Origin: Nitrospira sp. ST-bin5 | GTDB taxonomy: Bacteria; Nitrospirota; Nitrospiria; Nitrospirales; Nitrospiraceae | Length of the DNA: 64,000 nucleotides | Assembly: GCA_002083555.1 (NCBI GenBank) | Contig: MSXN01000014.1 | Coordinates: forward strand, 60,397 to 124,396 | Reading direction: 5' to 3' | Shown here: positions 43,381-51,040 of the stretch, in pieces | Numbering within the stretch: the stretch's first letter is position 1 | How the letters are laid out: each line of letters starts with the position of its first letter | The notes under the pieces: generated by a model | Seen by the model: the letters and a program-made list of their open reading frames with translations, nothing else | Databases searched by the model: none | What the model was told of the DNA's origin: nothing | Translations under genes and position numbers: made by a program

Positions 43381-43588
43381 GTTTCTGAAGCCGCTTTCTC
43401 ATATCATCGGCGCTCATAGCTTTTTCCGGCCGTCGTTCAGCCACGACCGCAAGGTCGTGCAGATCCTCCATCAGACGCGAATAGCGCTTGAGCGAGAGCA
43501 CCACCCCGGTTCGCTTTCCTTGACGGTCAGTCACATACCGCGGACGAGGTGTGGTTGCCTTTGCAGATCGTTTAGCCAGCATGGCCAT
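43367..43588 (-). CDS. Phd/YefM-type antitoxin
   Basis: 73 residues. MAMLAKRSAKATTPRPRYVT, then TGVVLSLKRYSRLMEDLHDLAVVAERRPEKAM, the Phd/YefM antitoxin pattern with an acidic C-terminal tail for toxin binding. It overlaps the damaged relE start by 14 bases. GTG 43600 is another possible start. It is intact, in contrast to the toxin. Confidence 0.85.
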   Translation of the reverse strand: MAMLAKRSAKATTPRPRYVTDRQGKRTGVVLSLKRYSRLMEDLHDLAVVAERRPEKAMSADDMRKRLQKRGLV

Positions 43589-43629
43589 CTTATAACTCAC
43601 TTGGGGAAAGGTCGTCGAGAAGCCACCCT

Positions 43630-43785
43630 ACTCCCCGGCCCCCAAAAGCGCGCAATCAGCGCTGGTCATGGTATGGGGCAGCCACGAGAACATCGGCTCA
43701 AGACTCAGGACCCAGGACTGAGCACTTCCCAGCAGCACTCAACGCTCAGCACTGTACTTCGCCATCGGCAGTGGGGGGGCTGAAT
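43630..43785. repeat. Island repeat copy 5 (blocks a+b+c)
   Basis: Block a: CTCCCCGGCC and AAAAGCGCGCAATCAG. Block b: GACTCAGGACCCAGGACTGAG and AGCACTCAACGCTCAG. Block c: CTTCGCCATCGGCAGTGGG. No YkvA fragment. It separates the Phd/RelE module from the nucleotidyltransferase pair. Confidence 0.75.
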
Positions 43786-43798
43786 GGCGCAGGACAAA

Positions 43799-44341
43799 TC
43801 AGGAGTGGGTCAACGCCTGCCACTCTGCTGAGAGTCCAAACTGGTCGGCCAGGGCAGAGACCGCTTGCAGATCGACTTGGCTTGGTTGGCACACAGCGAG
43901 GATCTGCCGGGCATCCAGGAGGTCCTGAGGACCACCGGCATATAACTTGAGCAGAATCAACGACTGCCAAGAAACGACCGGCACAGCACAACCAAAAACC
44001 GACAGAGTCCTAATCCCGTTGAAAATCATCGTACTCAAGACCGAAGGCAGCACGATCAATTGAACCGGGATCGCCACATCCTCAATCGTCACAGTCAGCT
44101 GGAACACACCGCGCAGGGGATCGTCCACATCACCGGCCTGATACTCGGCGCCAAGATGGCGGGACAAGGCCACAGGATCTCCGACACCGAGCGCAAGAGC
44201 AAAGTCCAGATCATGCGTCGCACGCGGAACACCCCAGGCCGCGACCGCAAAACCTCCGATCAAGGCATAACGGTCCAGGAGATGATGGGTATGAGCGTCG
44301 TCAAGGCGACGCAGAATCTCGGTTAGCGCTTGGGCGAACAC
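43799..44341 (-). CDS. Nucleotidyltransferase-fold (AbiEii/MNT-like) protein
   Basis: 180 residues. The motif LIGGFAVAAWGVPRATHDLDF (GG..., DxD: Asp-Leu-Asp) is the nucleotidyltransferase signature with its two acidic metal ligands. The rest, SWQSLILLKLYAGGPQDLLDARQ, is typical of MNT/AbiEii-like toxins, which transfer nucleotides to tRNA or antitoxins. Its start overlaps the upstream 62-residue gene by 19 bases, in the usual two-gene order with a short antitoxin-like gene first. Confidence 0.83.
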   Translation of the reverse strand: MFAQALTEILRRLDDAHTHHLLDRYALIGGFAVAAWGVPRATHDLDFALALGVGDPVALSRHLGAEYQAGDVDDPLRGVFQLTVTIEDVAIPVQLIVLPSVLSTMIFNGIRTLSVFGCAVPVVSWQSLILLKLYAGGPQDLLDARQILAVCQPSQVDLQAVSALADQFGLSAEWQALTHS

Positions 44342-44511
44342 GCGCGTTTTAACTCGTGGCAGGTGTCAGACAGTTCCAAGGCAAGCTGCAGTCGTTGAGC
44401 AGGAGAAAGCCGGCGCGCACTTTCCACGGTCTGCTGAGACATCTGCGCACTGAGCGCACTCGTCCGGCGTATGGGAGCGAACGGGCCTGACAATTTGGCT
44501 GGTTGACCCAT
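44323..44511 (-). CDS. Short partner of the nucleotidyltransferase gene
   Basis: 62 residues. The end LSPAQRLQLALELSDTCHEL has the SPEERL...LE pattern of short proteins that precede nucleotidyltransferase toxins. Its 3' end overlaps the toxin start by 19 bases. No clear Shine-Dalgarno; ATG 44442 is another start. Its role as antitoxin is inferred from position. Confidence 0.6.
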   Translation of the reverse strand: MGQPAKLSGPFAPIRRTSALSAQMSQQTVESARRLSPAQRLQLALELSDTCHELKRACSPKR

Positions 44512-44550
44512 GGCGCCATTCTACACACATTGAAACAAGGAGGAAATACA

Positions 44551-44598
44551 ATGGTAGGCCCGATCAAGTCCCCTGCTCCCACATCCGAAAGTCCTTGA
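44551..44598 (+). other. Strong Shine-Dalgarno and ATG leading into a repeat
   Basis: AAGGAGGAAA at 44537-44546, then ATG at 44551. The frame (MVGPIKSPAPTSESP) stops after 15 codons inside repeat copy 6. It looks like the surviving 5' end of a gene whose body was replaced by the repeat. Confidence 0.35.
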
Positions 44599-44740
44599 GT
44601 TCTTCAGCAATGCTTTTCAGCACCCAGGCAATCACCGCCGCATCATCCACATAGCCGACCACAGGCACGAACCATCGGCGGCGTGGTGGGGGCAGAAGGT
44701 CAGATGTGAGGGAGACGTGAGGCGGCGTGACTGACGGGAC
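44565..44740. repeat. Island repeat copy 6 with YkvA 3' fragment
   Basis: 44568-44676 is nearly identical to the fragment in copy 3, keeping the same reading frame and the same upstream breakpoint (GCACGAACCATCGGCGGCG). Block c continues GTGGTGGGGGCAGAAGG and ends GGCGTGACTGACGGG. Confidence 0.8.
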
Positions 44741-44860
44741 AGCGTCGGATTACGTAGCCTGACCTCATTGTCTTCCCCGATGTTGGAGCGTCACGAGAAG
44801 AACCCCCTCCCGACCGCGTACATTCGTTCATCCAATCTCATCCGGATAGCCGCCTTCGGT

Positions 44861-45676
44861 CTATTTCCCCATCGCCTGTTGTCGACGCTGGTTCTGCAAC
44901 TGTGAGCGCACGCTCTCCGGATCGGTATGCACCCAGGTATATTCAATCACCACACAGTTCTCATACCCCTTGAACCGTTCCAGGAGTTTCGGCAGACAGC
45001 GATCCAGACAGGGCGACAGTTCCGAATAGATTCGCGATACCTGGTCAGGCCCGATCTTCTGTGCGTCCATATAGTTGAGCAGGTGCTGCTCCGAGTGCAG
45101 CCCCTTCCCCTTCGCCGGATCCTTGCCGCTGGTAAAGGCGATCCGATCCCCGGTCTTCAGCTCCAGCACGGCCACGTTGCGACCGAGACTCCATCCCGCA
45201 TTGAGCCCGCCCGCTTCTGTGGGACTCTTCGCAAAGACATCGTTCAGCGGCTGCTGGAAATCGTGCGTGAAATAGCCGACCTTCCGATCCGTGATCTTCT
45301 TTCCCGCACAAGCCGATCCGGACTGCGCCGCGCTGGAGGCTGAAGGGGTGGAGGGCGCAGCGCCTCCAGAAGGCCCGGAGGAATCACCGGCGGCCTGTGC
45401 CTCCGGAGCCGGCTCATCCCGCGTGACGGCGGCATCATCAAACTCCCCACCCTCCCCGTCCTTTGCCTTCGTGAAGCAATGGGCGACATTTCCCTGGACC
45501 TGCGCGCGTGAAAATCGAAACGCGCCCGTCTCATCCAGCCGCAAGCGACACGCTTCTTCGGGGGAGCCATGCCCGCCATCCCACGTATCCCCGGCAAAGA
45601 CAGAAGACCCGTGACCAACCAGCCCGAAGAACCCGACTGCGACTATCCAGCCCTGCCACCGCGACTTCAATCGCAT
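44861..45676 (-). CDS. Exported deaminase-fold protein (putative secreted toxin or effector)
   Basis: 271 residues. Signal peptide: VAVGFFGLVGHGSSVFAG, after MRLKSRWQGWI. Then a Ser/Ala/Pro-rich linker and a C-terminal domain with His194-Ser-Glu196 (KGLHSEQHLL) and Cys223-x2-Cys226 (SELSPCLDRC), the zinc pattern HxE...PCxxC of the cytidine deaminase-like fold used by many polymorphic toxins. Also GYFTHDFQQPLNDVFAKSP. Fold is inferred; substrate unknown. GGAGGAG precedes ATG 45676. No immunity gene is evident. Confidence 0.65.
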   Translation of the reverse strand: MRLKSRWQGWIVAVGFFGLVGHGSSVFAGDTWDGGHGSPEEACRLRLDETGAFRFSRAQVQGNVAHCFTKAKDGEGGEFDDAAVTRDEPAPEAQAAGDSSGPSGGAAPSTPSASSAAQSGSACAGKKITDRKVGYFTHDFQQPLNDVFAKSPTEAGGLNAGWSLGRNVAVLELKTGDRIAFTSGKDPAKGKGLHSEQHLLNYMDAQKIGPDQVSRIYSELSPCLDRCLPKLLERFKGYENCVVIEYTWVHTDPESVRSQLQNQRRQQAMGK

Positions 45677-45740
45677 CACGCCTGCTCCTCCCCGTTCATT
45701 CCCCCCCCACCCAGACACGCGCACATGTCGTGAGGTCCGG

Positions 45741-46139
45741 TCACGTCCCCTCTTCCCACAGCCTGAAATCCTTGAGTTCTTCAGCAATGCTTTTGAGGAC
45801 CCAGGCAATCACCGCCGCATCATCCACATAGCCGACGACCGGAATGAAATCAGGGATCGCATCCAGCGGGCTGATGAGGTACAGCAGCGCCGCGACGATG
45901 GTCACGAGCTTGTGGACCGAGAGGCCGGTATAGGCCCCGCTCACCGACGCTTTCAGCAGCCGCACCAATAGTTGAAGGTCCTTCAACAGCTTGCCACCGC
46001 GACCCTGCGCGATCGACACCGCCGCGGCCAAGAGATACCGAAGCCGCTCTTTGTCCCTGAGATACTCCCCCGCCGCCTTCGTGAACCCTCGAAACATCTT
46101 CAACGCCTTCAGGAGCATCGCTGGAGTCATGGTCTTCAT
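45741..46139 (-). CDS. YkvA/DUF1232 family membrane protein
   Basis: 132 residues. The DUF1232 core is VTIVAALLYLISPLDAIPDF and IPVVGYVDDAAVIAWVLKSI, a membrane-associated helical pair, preceded by a soluble helical region. Function unknown. ATG 46139 follows GAGAGGA. Copies of its last 100 or so bases are found in repeat copies 3 and 6, which makes it the source gene of the repeated fragment. Confidence 0.87.
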   Translation of the reverse strand: MKTMTPAMLLKALKMFRGFTKAAGEYLRDKERLRYLLAAAVSIAQGRGGKLLKDLQLLVRLLKASVSGAYTGLSVHKLVTIVAALLYLISPLDAIPDFIPVVGYVDDAAVIAWVLKSIAEELKDFRLWEEGT

Positions 46140-46245
46140 GTCGTCCTCTCTGAAAGGTGAGCGCGAATCCGGTATGCAATCAGGCTTGAGGATAACAGGC
46201 AGTCCGCGAAGGATCAATTTAGCAGAGGGGAAAGCACAGGCGTGA

Positions 46246-46312
46246 ATCATCGGCGGTGTGGTGGGGACGAAAATTCAGAGACGGGCGAGACGTAAGTCTA
46301 TGCGACGGACGG
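46246..46312. repeat. Island repeat copy 7 (block c)
   Basis: AATCATCGGCGGTGTGGTGGGG, then AATTCAGAGACGGGCGAGACG. It lies upstream of the ykvA-like gene and defines the junction seen in copies 3 and 6, where the gene's 3' fragment is joined to exactly this sequence. Confidence 0.75.
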
Positions 46313-46364
46313 TAAAGTTTTCCGATTAACCAACCTGGCCCCTGTTCTTGGTTCCGAGATGCAT

Positions 46365-47027
46365 CTAGAGACGCCCCGATTCCAGAAAGCTGTAATAGCC
46401 CTTCCGATTGAAGATGATGTGATCGAGAACTTCAATGCCAATAATCTCTCCAGCTTCCTTAATCTGTTTGGTGGCATCCATGTCTGACGGAGAAGGGTCA
46501 AGACTGCCCGCCGGGTGGTTGTGAGCGACTATGATTCCAGAAGCCCGATCTGTCAACGCATCAGCAAAAACTTCTCGTGGATGAACCGGGCTGCGATCTA
46601 TTAACCCAATAGACACGACCCGCACATTCAAGACTTCATTGGCTCCGTTGATGGTGACTGCCAGAAAATGCTCTTGCTTACGGTCGGCGAAATGCCGGAT
46701 GAGAGGAAGAATATCTGCCGGCGTGTTGATCTTCAGACCTTCAGGCTTGATTCGTCGTCGAGCAAACTCAATGGCAGCAAGCACCAACGCAGCTTTGGCG
46801 TCTCCAACGCCATCGAATCCCGTGAGATCCTCAATGCGGACACCCAACCCCTTCTCGTCAAGAACCCTGGCAAGCTTGGCGGCAAGGGTCATCACATCCA
46901 ATCGGGCGCTGCCCTTCCCTAACAGCACGGCCAGCAGTTCTTGATCACTAAGCGCTTCGGCCCCTTTCGCGAGCAGTTTTTCGCGTGGGCGATCCTGCAG
47001 AGGAATCTGGTCGATGCGCTTGTTCAC
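46365..47027 (-). CDS. radC: RadC family JAB-domain protein
   Basis: 220 residues. N-terminal HhH-like region (LTGFDGVGDAKAALVLAAIE) and a JAB1/MPN+ zinc site HNHPAGSLDPSPSDMDATKQ (HxH...D). RadC proteins associate with mobile elements and recombination, although their DNA-repair role is doubtful. The start is GTG 47027, four bases after the hsdR stop, so it is coupled to the restriction operon. Confidence 0.92.
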   Translation of the reverse strand: MNKRIDQIPLQDRPREKLLAKGAEALSDQELLAVLLGKGSARLDVMTLAAKLARVLDEKGLGVRIEDLTGFDGVGDAKAALVLAAIEFARRRIKPEGLKINTPADILPLIRHFADRKQEHFLAVTINGANEVLNVRVVSIGLIDRSPVHPREVFADALTDRASGIIVAHNHPAGSLDPSPSDMDATKQIKEAGEIIGIEVLDHIIFNRKGYYSFLESGRL

Positions 47028-47031
47028 AGGT

Positions 47032-49956
47032 CTACAACGAAGCTCCCAGATGATGTTGAATGACTGTCACGGCCATGATGTCGAAAATGCCGCCCGTGTC
47101 CGTGTACTTAGGATCGGCCAATTCTTCGTACCGGCCACGCCCATCGTAGGCGGCCTGGATTTCTCCATTGACCTGACCGCGGTATGCACCTTCGAGAAAG
47201 GGAGAATCATCCCGGTGAGCAACGACCGTACGACGAATACCGGGATCTGCCGACTTCTCCTCGGTCACCTGCTTGATATAGAGCGCTTCCTCGTCACTGA
47301 TCGAGTGAGTAGCCCGGATCTCGGCGATCATGTCTTGGACGGAGACTTTCTTGGGTGGCGGGCCAGTGCCTTTCTGACCTTTGCCCGGTTTTAACTTCAC
47401 TGGGCCGGCGCTTGTGGTGACACCCTGATATTTGACCACTGCCTTGACCACCTCCGTTTGGCGAATCTGCTTCATCAAGTCTGAGACACTGCCTTGCTTG
47501 ATGAGCTGCGGGCCGACGCATTCGACAAACGTGGCAAACTCCTTCAACTCCGCTGCATAGGTAAAGAAGCACGTCAGAAAATGGAAGCTCTTGACGTAGC
47601 GGGTCAGCAAATAGACGAAAGCTTTGCGCTCTTCAGGCGCTGCAATCTTTGACTGAAACCGCGAACGCAACGCGCTGACAAAGAACTGCACCTGTGCATC
47701 CGTCCCGGTGGCGGTCAATCTCGCGAAATCAGCGGCATCCTTTTGGGTGAATACACCGGCCGCGAGAATCTCGGCGTAGAGCCTGGGACAGAGAGCCTGG
47801 TCCGGCTCTTCCGGCTCGAACGGCGTGCCGTTGCGATATTTCTGAAACGCCTTGAGGATCGCCTTGGCGTTGTTGGTAAAGTCCACCACGACCACGTCGT
47901 TCTTGCCTTCGTAACAGCGGTTCAAGCGCGAGAGCGTCTGCACCGCGTTGCGGTCCACCACAGGCTTATCGAGGAACATGCCGGCAAGCAACGGCTGATT
48001 GAAGCCAGTCTGAAATTTGTTCGCCAACACCATCAGCCGGTAATCGTCGCCCTTGAACCGGTCCTCGATCAATTCGCCGCTTTTGAGCTCGTTGACAGCG
48101 TGCTCGTGGATTTCAGCGTTGGTGTCAGGATGGGTGAAATCAGAGAAAGCGTAGAGGACTTTGTATGTCGCACCGCGCTCCTTGAGCTTTTCCTTGATGA
48201 TATTGAAATACCGCAACCCGGCCACGCGCGAACTGGTCACGATCACGGCCTTGGCCCGGCCTCCAATGAGTGGCATCACCCTTTCCTCGAAAATGCGGAG
48301 CATCACTTCGGCCTTGTATTGAATGAGGCCGTCGTCCTGAAACGCGACGTTCTTGAGCGCCTTGGAGACGACGCCCTTGGGATACAGCTTTTCCTCCTCT
48401 TCCGGGGAGGGAACGAAATGGCAATGCAGGTTGTAGAGGGTCTTGTAGGAGATGATGCTCGCAGCCACGTCCACAATGTAGCCTTCGGCGATAGCCTCCG
48501 CCTCGGTGTACGTGTCGAATGGCTTGCCGAACAGGGAGACAGTGGCGGGCGCGGGCGTGGCGGTAAAGGCAACAAACAACTGATTCAGATCGTGCTCGCG
48601 GATGACCTTGGCAATCAGTTCCTCCGGATCTTGCTCCTCCGTTTCGGTGTCGGCCTCATCTGCCTTGCGGAACGGCAGACGGATGGCTGCGCCCATCTGA
48701 CCTTCCTGAGAGCGGTGGGCCTCATCAATCAGAAACGCGACGCGGAGCGTCTTCAACGCCGGGTTCTTCTGAAGCTCCTCCAGCACATAGGCGAGCTTTT
48801 GCTGCGTAGTGACGATGATGGACGTCCGTTCCTTGAGGAAGCGCGGCAGGTCTTCGGCCTTCCTGGCGATGCCTACCACGTCTTTCAGATGAGCGAACTT
48901 CTCGATGTCTTCGCGGATGTTGGTGTCGAGCGATTTCCGGTCGGTAAGGATACACGTCAGGTCCACTAACTTCTCGTTCGTGCCGGGCTTGTAGAGACTA
49001 TGCAGTCGGTCGGCCAGCCAGCAAATGGAGAGGGTCTTGCCGCTGCCGGCGGAATGGTCGGCGAGATACTTCTTCCCGATGTCGCCCTTGTCGGCGAAGT
49101 GGGCGGTAATGTCCTCGGCCACTCGCCGCACCAGACGGCTTTGGTGGTAGCGCGGAAAGATCGTGAAAGCCGGTTGCTCCGGTTTGTCGTCCTCCGCCTC
49201 ACGCTTCGGCACTCGGACAAGGAAAAACGACAGCGCCTCTAACAAGTGATCCTTCGACAGCACTTCGCGGTACAAGAACTCGACAGGATATTCGCCAGGG
49301 TTCGTAGGAGTATTGGTCAGCCCCATATTGTGCCAGCGGAAGTGCTCCGCTCGACGCGGGTCGGTCGCAGCCATTACGTCGCTGGTGTCTGCGGCGAGGT
49401 AGAGGAACAGGTGCTGGAAAATCTTGCGTTTGTGGTCGCGCTTGGTGAACTGCAACACCGCGTCATGCACGTTCTGATTCGCCTCGTGCTTCAGCTCCAG
49501 CGCCACGATGGGCAGGCCGTTGAGGTACAAGACAAAATCAATCTCTTGATTCGTTTCTCCGAAATAGAAATGCGGGCGGAAGGTAATCCGGTTTTCGGCA
49601 TACCCTTTGACTCCGGCGCTTTCGGCGGAGCGGGGTTTGGGATAGAAGAGGCGGAACTCCAGCCCGCGCACCGTGAGACTCTTGCGCAGAAGCATCCAGA
49701 GCGGCGTGCGCTCTAGCTCTTTACGCAGCGCCTTGAAGACTTCGTCCCGCGCGTCAGTGCCGTACGTGTCGTGGAGCTTCTTGAGTGTGTCAGATTGGGT
49801 GGCGTTGAGGAAGGCCCACAGATGGTCTTCGGCGATAAAATGCTCGGTATCGATGATCTCGGGCTGTTCGAGCACACCGTACTGATGCTCGCGGGTGAGA
49901 TACGCCGCGATGTGCTGCTGAAAGGTCAGCTCCGGGGATTTCTTCTTTCTCGCCAT
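47032..49956 (-). CDS. hsdR: Type I restriction enzyme R subunit HsdR
   Basis: About 974 residues: endonuclease plus translocase motor. Nuclease motif: INEIDFVLYLNGLPIVALELKHE-like stretch, core FVLYLNGLPIVALELK with the D...ExK pattern. Helicase motif I is SAGSGKTLSI, motif II LIDEAHRSQ, motif III FTATP. ATG 49956 lies two bases after the stop of the YhcG-like gene, so translation is coupled. The 3' end is coupled to radC. Confidence 0.93.
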   Translation of the reverse strand: MARKKKSPELTFQQHIAAYLTREHQYGVLEQPEIIDTEHFIAEDHLWAFLNATQSDTLKKLHDTYGTDARDEVFKALRKELERTPLWMLLRKSLTVRGLEFRLFYPKPRSAESAGVKGYAENRITFRPHFYFGETNQEIDFVLYLNGLPIVALELKHEANQNVHDAVLQFTKRDHKRKIFQHLFLYLAADTSDVMAATDPRRAEHFRWHNMGLTNTPTNPGEYPVEFLYREVLSKDHLLEALSFFLVRVPKREAEDDKPEQPAFTIFPRYHQSRLVRRVAEDITAHFADKGDIGKKYLADHSAGSGKTLSICWLADRLHSLYKPGTNEKLVDLTCILTDRKSLDTNIREDIEKFAHLKDVVGIARKAEDLPRFLKERTSIIVTTQQKLAYVLEELQKNPALKTLRVAFLIDEAHRSQEGQMGAAIRLPFRKADEADTETEEQDPEELIAKVIREHDLNQLFVAFTATPAPATVSLFGKPFDTYTEAEAIAEGYIVDVAASIISYKTLYNLHCHFVPSPEEEEKLYPKGVVSKALKNVAFQDDGLIQYKAEVMLRIFEERVMPLIGGRAKAVIVTSSRVAGLRYFNIIKEKLKERGATYKVLYAFSDFTHPDTNAEIHEHAVNELKSGELIEDRFKGDDYRLMVLANKFQTGFNQPLLAGMFLDKPVVDRNAVQTLSRLNRCYEGKNDVVVVDFTNNAKAILKAFQKYRNGTPFEPEEPDQALCPRLYAEILAAGVFTQKDAADFARLTATGTDAQVQFFVSALRSRFQSKIAAPEERKAFVYLLTRYVKSFHFLTCFFTYAAELKEFATFVECVGPQLIKQGSVSDLMKQIRQTEVVKAVVKYQGVTTSAGPVKLKPGKGQKGTGPPPKKVSVQDMIAEIRATHSISDEEALYIKQVTEEKSADPGIRRTVVAHRDDSPFLEGAYRGQVNGEIQAAYDGRGRYEELADPKYTDTGGIFDIMAVTVIQHHLGASL

Positions 49957-49958
49957 GA

Positions 49959-51038
49959 TCAGGGGGCACCGAGTTTCAGCCGGGCACGGGCCAGCGTCAC
50001 CGCCTCGTGCAGCTTGCGTTCCATCTGCACCCGTGGCAGCGCCTTTGTCCAATAGGAGGATACCTGTATGCCGCTTCGCTCCAGGTTCAGTAGCTCAACC
50101 GTCTCCTGACGTTTCCCGGCACAGAGAATCAGACCTATGGGGGACTCCTCGCCTTCCTTACGCTCGTAGCGGTTGAGCCAGCCGAGATACAGTTCCATCT
50201 GGCCTTTGTCGCCCGGTTTGAAGTCCTCCAGCTTGAGTTCCACAGCCACCAGCCGCTGCAGATTGCGGTGATAAAAGAGCAGATCGAGATAGTGATCCAC
50301 CCCGTCCACGCTCACACGCTTCTGCCGCTCCAGAAAAGCGAAGCCCACGCCAAGTTCCAGGATGAAGGCCTCCATCTCACGCAAGATCGCGGCTTCCAGA
50401 TCCTTTTCGACGTAGGTGTCTCTCAGTCCCAGAAAATCGAGAAAGTACGGATCGCGGAAGACAAGGTCGGGCGTCAGTTTGTCCTTCTCGCGCAACTGCT
50501 TGAGTTCCATTTCTGCCAGTTTCGCTGGTTTCTTTGAGAGGGCGGTGCGCTCAAAGAGCATTCCGCCGATCTTCTTTTCCAGCGTCCGGGTGCTCCATCG
50601 TTCGATTCGACACATCTCGGCGTAAAAATCGCGTTTCAGCGGATCGTCCAGCCAGATGATCGAAACCACATGGGTCCAGCTCAATTTTGCAGGCACCGCC
50701 TGCAAAATCACGGGGTCAGAAAACACCTCGGCAAAGCGGACCATGTTGGCCAAGTTACGTTCCGAATAGCCTCGCCCGAACTCGGCCACTAATTTCGCAC
50801 TCACTGCCTGCAGAATCTTCGCCCCATATTCCGCCCGCTTTTCTTTCAGGAGATCACGCCTGATGCGGGAGCCGATATGCCAGTAAAGAAGCGTCAGCCC
50901 GGCATTGACCGCTTGGGCGACCTGCTGCCGGGCCTGGAGAATCAACCCGCGCAGGTCGGTCACCAAAGGACGCGCTACCGCCACGCTGGTTCTTACCGAA
51001 ACCTTGGTTTTCGTCTCCCTCATGGCCTTGGCTCTCAT
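49959..51038 (-). CDS. DUF1016/YhcG-like PDDEXK nuclease
   Basis: 359 residues. N-terminal DUF1016_N part: GLTLLYWHIGSRIRRDLLKE and YGAKILQAVSAKLVAEFGRG. C-terminal PD-(D/E)xK: HYLDLLFYHRNLQRLVAVEL with KLEDF (Asp, then Glu-Leu-Lys). Members are found in many type I restriction loci between hsdS and hsdR or beside them; function unclear. The start overlaps nothing but is two bases from the hsdS stop. Confidence 0.9.
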   Translation of the reverse strand: MRAKAMRETKTKVSVRTSVAVARPLVTDLRGLILQARQQVAQAVNAGLTLLYWHIGSRIRRDLLKEKRAEYGAKILQAVSAKLVAEFGRGYSERNLANMVRFAEVFSDPVILQAVPAKLSWTHVVSIIWLDDPLKRDFYAEMCRIERWSTRTLEKKIGGMLFERTALSKKPAKLAEMELKQLREKDKLTPDLVFRDPYFLDFLGLRDTYVEKDLEAAILREMEAFILELGVGFAFLERQKRVSVDGVDHYLDLLFYHRNLQRLVAVELKLEDFKPGDKGQMELYLGWLNRYERKEGEESPIGLILCAGKRQETVELLNLERSGIQVSSYWTKALPRVQMERKLHEAVTLARARLKLGAP

Positions 51039-51040
51039 GG

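Noticed and set aside
41598..46312. Insertion sequence or transposase behind the repeats
   Set aside because: No transposase frame or terminal inverted repeats with target duplications could be seen; the repeats are non-coding apart from the ykvA fragment.
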